Below are positions 6,898 through 11,748 of a DNA stretch of 11,748 nucleotides, piece by piece. This DNA comes from Betaproteobacteria bacterium UBA7395 (lineage in GTDB: Bacteria > Pseudomonadota > Gammaproteobacteria > Burkholderiales > Rhodocyclaceae), in contig DKNF01000250.1 of assembly GCA_002470165.1 (NCBI GenBank), positions 1 through 11,748 on the forward strand. The letters run 5' to 3'. A model generated the notes under the pieces. That model saw nothing but the letters and a program-made list of their open reading frames with translations, had not been told where the DNA came from and did not search any database. Every line of letters starts with the position of its first letter. Within the stretch, counting starts at the first letter, position 1. Position numbers and translations under genes: made by a program.

Positions 6898-6900
6898 ATC

Positions 6901-7173
6901 CTATTCGTCTTCGTCGCTGTCCTTGCGCGGCACCGTCGCCGGGTCGCAGATGATGGCCCGGTAGATTTCGACGCGGTCGCCGGGACGCAAGGCGGCGTCG
7001 AGTTTGGCCAGCTTGCCGAAGACGCCGACCTTCTGCGCCGCCAAGTCGATATGCGGGAACTGCTTGAGGATGCCGGAGCGCTCGATGGCCTCCTGCACCG
7101 TAGCCGTGTCCGGGACTTCGATGTTCAGCCAGACCTGCTGGCCGGGTTCGGAATAGGCGACACCAATCTGCAT
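6901..7173 (-). CDS. rnfH: RnfH, small ubiquitin-fold protein of the Rnf cluster
   Basis: A 90-residue protein of the RnfH (UPF0125) family, which has a beta-grasp, ubiquitin-like fold. The segment VWLNIEVPDTATVQEAIERSGIL, then QKVGVFGKLAKLDAALRPGDRVEIYRAI, is the family signature; a short acidic tail (DSDEDE) follows. Its role is unproven; it accompanies rnf operons of diazotrophs and is thought to help Rnf assembly or electron transfer to nitrogenase. The start at 7173 is set by a strong GAGGAG 7 nt upstream; the frame is open further upstream, but that part overlaps rnfE and does not look like coding sequence. It is the last rnf gene, 11 nt after rnfE. Confidence 0.93.
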   Translation of the reverse strand: MQIGVAYSEPGQQVWLNIEVPDTATVQEAIERSGILKQFPHIDLAAQKVGVFGKLAKLDAALRPGDRVEIYRAIICDPATVPRKDSDEDE

Positions 7174-7184
7174 GACTGAACTCC

Positions 7185-7859
7185 TCAGGCGGCGGCCGGT
7201 TCGGCGCTGGCGGCTTCGCGTTCGGCCAGCTTGCGGTCGATGATGCGCTTGCCGGCAAGCAGGAAGCCGAGCGCGGCGAAGGCCCCGGGCGGCAGGATCA
7301 TCAGCAGGGCGCCGCCGTAACCCGGCACCTGCACTTCGAGAAAGGCGAACGACGGACCGAGCAGTTGCGATGCCTGGGCGAACAGCGTGCCGGCACCGAG
7401 GAATTCGCGGACCAGGCCGAGCAGGACCAGCGCGCCGGTGAAGCCCAGTCCCATCGCCAGCCCGTCCACCGCGCTGGCGGCCACACCGTTCTTGACGGCA
7501 AAGGACTCCGAGCGGCCGAGAATGGCGCAATTGACCACGATCAGTGCGATGAACAGGCCGAGCACCTTGTACAACTCATGCAGCCAGGCGTTCATCGCCA
7601 GGTCGACGATGGTCACCAGGGTGGCGATCAGCACGATGAAAACGGGAATCCGCACCTGGGCGCTGACCACCTTGCGGATCAACGACACCAGCACGTTGGC
7701 GCACACCAGCACCGCCGTGCTCGCCAGCCCCATGCCCAGGCCGTTGGTGCCGCTGGTGGTTACCGCCATCAACGGGCACAGTGCCAGCATCTGCGCGAAA
7801 ACGACGTTCTGTTCCCACAGCCCGTCCTTGATGATCCTGCCGTACTGGATATCGCTCAT
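7185..7859 (-). CDS. rnfE: RnfE, membrane subunit of the Rnf electron pump
   Basis: A 224-residue integral membrane protein of the RnfA/RnfE/NqrD/NqrE family with about six helices. FAQMLALCPLMAVTTSGTNGLGMG is the family hallmark. Cys28 and Cys111 (IVVNCAILGRSE) match the two cysteines that, with a pair in RnfA, hold a [2Fe-2S] cluster in the middle of the membrane. RPG-type loops and PPGAFAALGFLLAGKR near the C-terminus also fit. A short Glu/Ala-rich tail follows. AGGAG lies 6 nt before the ATG; the gene starts 9 nt after the end of rnfG. Confidence 0.97.
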   Translation of the reverse strand: MSDIQYGRIIKDGLWEQNVVFAQMLALCPLMAVTTSGTNGLGMGLASTAVLVCANVLVSLIRKVVSAQVRIPVFIVLIATLVTIVDLAMNAWLHELYKVLGLFIALIVVNCAILGRSESFAVKNGVAASAVDGLAMGLGFTGALVLLGLVREFLGAGTLFAQASQLLGPSFAFLEVQVPGYGGALLMILPPGAFAALGFLLAGKRIIDRKLAEREAASAEPAAA

Positions 7860-7868
7860 CCTTGTCTC

Positions 7869-8483
7869 CTAAGCTGCCTGACCGGTGATTTCCGCCTTGT
7901 GGGCGGTGAAGAACTCCAGCCCGCCCTTGACTGCCTTGACCACCGCCCGCGGCGTGATGGTGGCGCCGGCAAACTGGTCGAAGACGCCGTTGTCTTTCTT
8001 CACACCCCAACGCTCGGGTGTTGGATCGAGCAGCGACTTGCCGTTGAAACTCAGCACCCAGTTGTCCTTCTTGACCTCGATCTTGTCGCCGAGACCCGGC
8101 GTTTCCGTATGCTTGAGGACGCGCACGCCGAGCGTGCGACCGTCCATGTCGACCGCCATCAGCACCTGGATTTCGCCGGAGTAGCCACGCTCGGCGACCT
8201 TGAACAGTACCGCCTTCAGCGCCTCGCCCTGGCGGGCGCGGTAGATGGTCACGGTCTTGCCGTCGCGGTCGAGTTCGACGGTGTCCTTGAGAAAATCGTT
8301 GTCGGCCAGGCCGGCCGGCAGCACGTCGGACAGCGAATCGCGCAGGTCCTTGGCTTCGGCCGCCGCAATGGCCGGCGCCGTGGCGTCGGACACCACCGCC
8401 AGCGCACCGCTGGCGAGCAGGGCGACGATGCCGAGCAGCAGCGGCTGGTAGCCGAGTTTGTCGCGCAGGGTATCGAGGTTCAT
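7869..8483 (-). CDS. rnfG: RnfG, FMN-carrying subunit of the Rnf electron pump
   Basis: A 204-residue protein with one N-terminal membrane helix (about 13-32) and a periplasmic FMN-binding domain. ETPGLGDKI (127-135) and DQFAGATITP (169-178) are conserved. The Dxx(S/T)GAT flavinylation motif here is D169-Q-F-A-G-A-T175, so Thr175 should carry FMN through a phosphoester made by an ApbE-type flavin transferase. The usual Ser/Thr three residues before the acceptor is Ala172. The transferase gene is not in this window. The ATG shares its A with the rnfD stop (TGATG), implying coupled translation. Confidence 0.96.
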   Translation of the reverse strand: MNLDTLRDKLGYQPLLLGIVALLASGALAVVSDATAPAIAAAEAKDLRDSLSDVLPAGLADNDFLKDTVELDRDGKTVTIYRARQGEALKAVLFKVAERGYSGEIQVLMAVDMDGRTLGVRVLKHTETPGLGDKIEVKKDNWVLSFNGKSLLDPTPERWGVKKDNGVFDQFAGATITPRAVVKAVKGGLEFFTAHKAEITGQAA

Positions 8484-9568
8484 CAGGCGTTCTCCGGAAT
8501 GTCGAGCGGCTTGCCTTTACGGTCGCGGCCAAGGATGCGCGGCTTGCAGAAGCGGTCAATGACCGGCGTCATGGCATTCATCAGCAGCACGGCGAAGGCG
8601 ACGCCTTCCGGGTAGCCGCCGAAACTGCGGATCACCCAGGTAAGCAGGCCGATGCCCAGGCCGAAGATGATCTGACCGGTGGTCGTGTTCGGCGAGGTCA
8701 CGTAATCGGTGGCGATGAAGAAGGCACCGAGCATCAGCGCGCCGGACAGCAGGTGCGCCTCGGCCGACAGGAAGCGGCCGGGATCGACGGCGTGAGCGAT
8801 CGCCGCCGGGATGGCGACACCGGCCAGCACGGCCAGCGGCGCATGCCAGGTGATGACGCGGGTGATCAACAGGTAGAGGCCGCCGCACAGGATCAGGATT
8901 GCTGCCGATTCGCCGAAACTGCCGGCGCGCATGCCGATCCACGACAGGTCCGGGCCGGCGTGCAGCGCCGTTGCCAGGTCGATGCCTCGCGCCAGTTCGG
9001 TCTTGGCGTGACCGAGCAGCGTGGCGCTGGTCATCGCGTCCGGCACCGGCAGGCTGGTCAGGAAGATGCGCAGGCTGCTGACGAAATCGGGCGTCGGCAG
9101 CGTGCTCATCGGCAGCGGCGCAACCCACAGTGTCAGCGGCAAAGGGAAGGACACCAGCAGCGCCACCCGCGCCACCATGGCCGGATTGAACACATTCTGG
9201 CCCAGCCCGCCGAATACCTGCTTGCCGATGACGATGGCGATGAAACCGCCGACTACCGCCACCCACCACGGCGCCCAGGGCGGCAGGGTCATTGCCAGCA
9301 GCCAGCCGGTAAGCACGGCCGAGCCGTCGAACAGCGTTGCCTTGACGCGCGGCGTACCCATCAGCTTCAGCGACAGGACCTCGAAGGCGACACAGGAGAG
9401 GATGGTCAGTGCCCACAGGAAGAAGGCCGGCCAGCCGTACAGCCAGAAGCCGTAGAGGGTCGCCGGCAGCAAGGCCAGTTGCACGCGGAACATGGTCCGG
9501 CTGACCGAATTGCCGCCGTGGGCATGCGGTGAGGCGACCGTCTGGGCGGTCAGGGTGGCGGGGGTCAT
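8483..9568 (-). CDS. rnfD: RnfD, membrane FMN subunit of the Rnf electron pump
   Basis: A 361-residue polytopic protein of the NqrB/RnfD family. Conserved segments include LFDGSAVLTGWLLAMTLPPWAPWW (79-102), GKQVFGGLGQNVFNPAMVARVALL (115-138) and the C-terminal FIATDYVTSPNTTTGQ and FGGYPEGVAFAVLLMNAMTP. The flavinylation motif reads D177-A-M-T-S-A-T183, with Ser in place of Gly, and Thr183 as the probable covalent FMN site. RnfD helps couple electron flow to ion movement. ATG overlaps the rnfC stop by 4 nt (ATGA). Confidence 0.97.
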   Translation of the reverse strand: MTPATLTAQTVASPHAHGGNSVSRTMFRVQLALLPATLYGFWLYGWPAFFLWALTILSCVAFEVLSLKLMGTPRVKATLFDGSAVLTGWLLAMTLPPWAPWWVAVVGGFIAIVIGKQVFGGLGQNVFNPAMVARVALLVSFPLPLTLWVAPLPMSTLPTPDFVSSLRIFLTSLPVPDAMTSATLLGHAKTELARGIDLATALHAGPDLSWIGMRAGSFGESAAILILCGGLYLLITRVITWHAPLAVLAGVAIPAAIAHAVDPGRFLSAEAHLLSGALMLGAFFIATDYVTSPNTTTGQIIFGLGIGLLTWVIRSFGGYPEGVAFAVLLMNAMTPVIDRFCKPRILGRDRKGKPLDIPENA

Positions 9569-11100
9569 GCGCTTTCTCCCTCGGTTTCGGTCGCCTGCTT
9601 GGCCGCTGCTTCAGCCGCTGCCTTGGCGGCAGCGGCAGCTTCGCGTTCGGCCTTGCGCTTGGCGGCAGCTTCGGCTTTCTCGCGCGCTTCGCGGTCGAGC
9701 CGTTCCTGGCGTTGCTGGGCCAGCTTCTTGGTCGCGTCGTTGCGCAGCTTGTTACGGTCCTGCGCCGCCAGTTCGCCCTTGGCATGGACGAAATACTGGA
9801 CCAGCGGAATCTTCGACGGGCAGACATAGGCGCAGCAGCCGCAGGCGATGCAGTCCTTGAGGCCGATGCCGACCGCCTCGTCGTAAGCCGAATTGCGGAT
9901 GCGGGCGCTCATTTCCAACGGCAACAGGCCCATCGGACAGGCTTTCACGCAACTGCCGCAGCGGATGCAGGGATCGGGTTCCTGCGCCGCCACTTCCTGC
10001 GCGTCGAACGCCAGGATGCCGCTGGTGCCCTTGACCACCGGCACGCGCCAGTGCGGAATCTGCATGCCCATCATCGGCCCACCCATGACCCGGCGCGCCA
10101 GCCCGATGCCGTCGCCCTTGAGGCCACCGGCAAAGGCGATCACTTCCTCGGCCAGGGTGCCGACCAGCACCTCGACGTTGCCCGGGTCGTTGGCGCAGTT
10201 GCCATTGACCGTGACCACCCGCGAAATCAACGGCCGGCCGTCGCGGATCGCCGCGCGCACGGCCAGCGCCGTGCCGACGTTATGGACGACGATGCCGATG
10301 TCGAAGGTGCGGCTTTCGGCTGCCACTTCCTTGCCGGTCAGCACCTGCACCAGTTGCTTTTCCGAACCCATCGGGTAACGCGCCGGTACCGGCCGGATGT
10401 GCACCTCGGCCACTGCAGCGGCGGCGGCCTGCATGGCGGCGATGGCTTCCGGCTTGTTGTCCTCGATGCCGACCAGCGCCTCGCGGGCGCCGGTGGCGTG
10501 CAGCATGATGCGGATGCCGTCGACGATGTCGGCCGCCCGGTCGCGCATCTGGCGGTCGTCGCAGGACAGGTAGGGTTCGCATTCGCCGCCGTTGATGACC
10601 AGGGTTTTGACCTTGGAACGTGCGGCGCCGGTCAGCTTGACCGCCGACGGGAAGGCCGCACCGCCCAGGCCGACCACGCCAGCCGCGGCGACCCGCTTGC
10701 CGATCTCGACCGGGTCGAGGGCGAAGGGGTCGGCACAGCCCTGACAATCGATCCATTCGTCGCGCCCGTCGGCCGCCAGGATGATCGCCGGCAGGGTCAG
10801 GCCCGAAGGATGCGGCGCCGTGATATCGGTGACGGCGGCGATGGTGCCCGACGTCGGCGCATGGATTGGCGCCGAGATCATGCCCTGCGCTTCGGCGATC
10901 AACTCGCCCTTCTTCACCTGCTGACCAACCAGCACCACCGGCCGCGCCGGCCCACCGAGGTGCTGCTGCAGCGGCAGATAGAGTTTTTCCGGCACCGGCA
11001 TCACGCGCAGCGGCCGGTCGGCGGCGGGGCGTTTGCGGTCGTCGGGATGCACGCCCCAGTCGTCGCCGAGGAAGTGCTTGAACAGATTCATGAATCCCAT
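9565..11100 (-). CDS. rnfC: RnfC, NADH-side flavin and iron-sulfur subunit of the Rnf pump
   Basis: A 511-residue peripheral subunit that accepts electrons from NADH through FMN. Layout: an N-terminal barrel-sandwich domain (about 35-110; VLVGQQVKKGELIAEAQGMISAPIHAPTSG), a NuoF-like flavin/NADH fold (about 130-330, with GVVGLGGAAFPSAVKL and INGGECEPYLSCDD), two [4Fe-4S] clusters (Cys378/381/384/388 and Cys417/420/423/427), and a charged Ala/Lys/Glu-rich tail (about 445-511) likely to be helical. The start at 11100 is preceded by TGAGAG at a workable distance and lies 11 nt after rnfB; a second Met three codons on is also possible. The frame stays open upstream into rnfB, but that extension is Arg-rich shadow sequence. 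Confidence 0.96.
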   Translation of the reverse strand: MGFMNLFKHFLGDDWGVHPDDRKRPAADRPLRVMPVPEKLYLPLQQHLGGPARPVVLVGQQVKKGELIAEAQGMISAPIHAPTSGTIAAVTDITAPHPSGLTLPAIILAADGRDEWIDCQGCADPFALDPVEIGKRVAAAGVVGLGGAAFPSAVKLTGAARSKVKTLVINGGECEPYLSCDDRQMRDRAADIVDGIRIMLHATGAREALVGIEDNKPEAIAAMQAAAAAVAEVHIRPVPARYPMGSEKQLVQVLTGKEVAAESRTFDIGIVVHNVGTALAVRAAIRDGRPLISRVVTVNGNCANDPGNVEVLVGTLAEEVIAFAGGLKGDGIGLARRVMGGPMMGMQIPHWRVPVVKGTSGILAFDAQEVAAQEPDPCIRCGSCVKACPMGLLPLEMSARIRNSAYDEAVGIGLKDCIACGCCAYVCPSKIPLVQYFVHAKGELAAQDRNKLRNDATKKLAQQRQERLDREAREKAEAAAKRKAEREAAAAAKAAAEAAAKQATETEGESA

Positions 11101-11111
11101 GATGTGAACTC

Positions 11112-11639
11112 TCAGGCCAGGCGGGGCTTGGGCATCACCCAGTGTTGCAGGGTGACCGGCACCGGCTTCATGACCAGCGCCTCGGTCGGACATTTTTCGA
11201 TGCAGGCTTCGCAACCGGTGCAGGCTTCGCGGAAAACGTTGTGGATCTGCTTCGGCCCGCCGAGGATGGCGTCGGTCGGGCAGACCCGCGCGCAGCGGCA
11301 GCAACCGATGCACAGTTCCTCGGCAACCGTGGCGATTTTCGGACCGTCGTCGCCAAGCGCCGAGAGATCGACGGTCAGGCCGAGCTTGGCAGCAATCGCC
11401 GAAACCAGCGCCTTGCCGCCGGGCGGGCAGCAGGTGGCCGGGGCAGTTCCGGCGACGATGGCCTCGGCGGCACCGACGCAACCGGGATAACCGCACTGGC
11501 CGCAATTGGAACCGGGCATCAGATCGACCAGTTCATCGACGATGGGATTGCCCTCGACCTTGAGGAACTTGTTGGCGATGCCCAACGCGATGCCGAGGAT
11601 GGCACCGAGCACGGTCAGGCTGAGGATGGCGGCGATCAT
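11112..11639 (-). CDS. rnfB: RnfB, multi-cluster ferredoxin subunit of the Rnf pump
   Basis: A 175-residue protein: a membrane helix (about 3-22), a Fes-type [4Fe-4S] domain (Cys46, Cys49, Cys54, and Cys70 or Cys71; NCGQCGYPGC), and a 2x[4Fe-4S] ferredoxin domain with Cys110/113/116/120 and Cys140/143/146/150. It is thought to hand electrons to soluble ferredoxin or flavodoxin. Length is normal for the short proteobacterial form. GGAGG lies 6 nt before the ATG; 12 nt separate it from rnfA. Confidence 0.97.
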   Translation of the reverse strand: MIAAILSLTVLGAILGIALGIANKFLKVEGNPIVDELVDLMPGSNCGQCGYPGCVGAAEAIVAGTAPATCCPPGGKALVSAIAAKLGLTVDLSALGDDGPKIATVAEELCIGCCRCARVCPTDAILGGPKQIHNVFREACTGCEACIEKCPTEALVMKPVPVTLQHWVMPKPRLA

Positions 11640-11651
11640 GACAGTCCTCCC

Positions 11652-11748
11652 TTAGACGTTGAGGCCCGAGAAGCCCATGAAGGCCAGGGCGAGCAGGCTG
11701 ATGGTGATGAAGGCAACGGGCGCCCCGGCGAAGGCCGCCGGCACGCGA
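11652..11748 (-). CDS. rnfA: RnfA, C-terminal end only
   Basis: Only the last 32 codons are present; the gene enters from the right edge. The sequence VPAAFAGAPVAFITISLLALAFMGFSGLNV is the last membrane helix of RnfA/RsxA, whose conserved ending is ALAFMGFSGL. RnfA is the partner of RnfE in holding the intramembrane [2Fe-2S] cluster. It is the first gene of the operon, so the rnf promoter lies outside the window. Confidence 0.92.
   Translation of the reverse strand, partial: RVPAAFAGAPVAFITISLLALAFMGFSGLNV

Noticed and set aside
9529..11490. Very long plus-strand open frame opposite rnfC
   Set aside because: It is antisense to rnfC, whose iron-sulfur and flavin motifs are clear. The translation is rich in Arg, His, Gln and Asp with no family motif, as expected of a shadow frame in high-GC DNA.

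Overview
The window carries nitrogen-fixation genes from a high-GC diazotroph. Every gene lies on the minus strand, so transcription runs from the right edge to the left. Protein features such as NifE/NifN/NifX, the nif-type rnfABCDGEH order and an RseC-like protein point to a proteobacterium. The gene mix would suit a betaproteobacterium such as a member of the Rhodocyclales, but no 16S or other taxonomic marker is present, so this is only a guess.

Right block (11748 to 6901): a compact rnfABCDGEH operon. Only the 3' end of rnfA is inside the window. Gaps are 12 nt or less, with ATGA or TGATG overlaps at rnfC/rnfD and rnfD/rnfG. Rnf is a membrane electron pump that uses the ion gradient to push electrons from NADH uphill to ferredoxin or flavodoxin, the electron source for nitrogenase.

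Middle block (6900 to 5663): a 334-residue protein of unknown function, with two copies of a beta-rich domain, a Lys/Ala linker and a ComEA-like helix-hairpin-helix (HhH) tail. Its leader has a NifA-type enhancer (UAS), a perfect IHF-consensus match and a sigma-70-like promoter, but no recognisable sigma-54 promoter.

Left block (5662 to 1): nifE, a 611-residue SLC13/TrkA-C permease of the YfbS type, nifN, nifX and the start of an RseC-like gene. NifE and NifN form the scaffold on which the FeMo-cofactor is completed. They are usually encoded side by side, but here the permease separates them. nifE and nifN each have a -24/-12 sigma-54 promoter and a NifA enhancer of the form TGTCG-N6-CGACA, and the enhancer centre lies 65.5 bp from the -12 G in both. 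nifN, nifX and the rseC-like gene overlap and look like one transcription unit.

Together the window links electron supply (Rnf, RseC-like), cofactor assembly (NifE, NifN, NifX) and two accessory genes of unknown role (permease, HhH protein). The most novel parts are the HhH protein, the permease between nifE and nifN, and the unusual placement of NifA enhancers. No tRNA, rRNA, CRISPR array or mobile element was seen, and no gene-free stretch exceeds about 145 bases.
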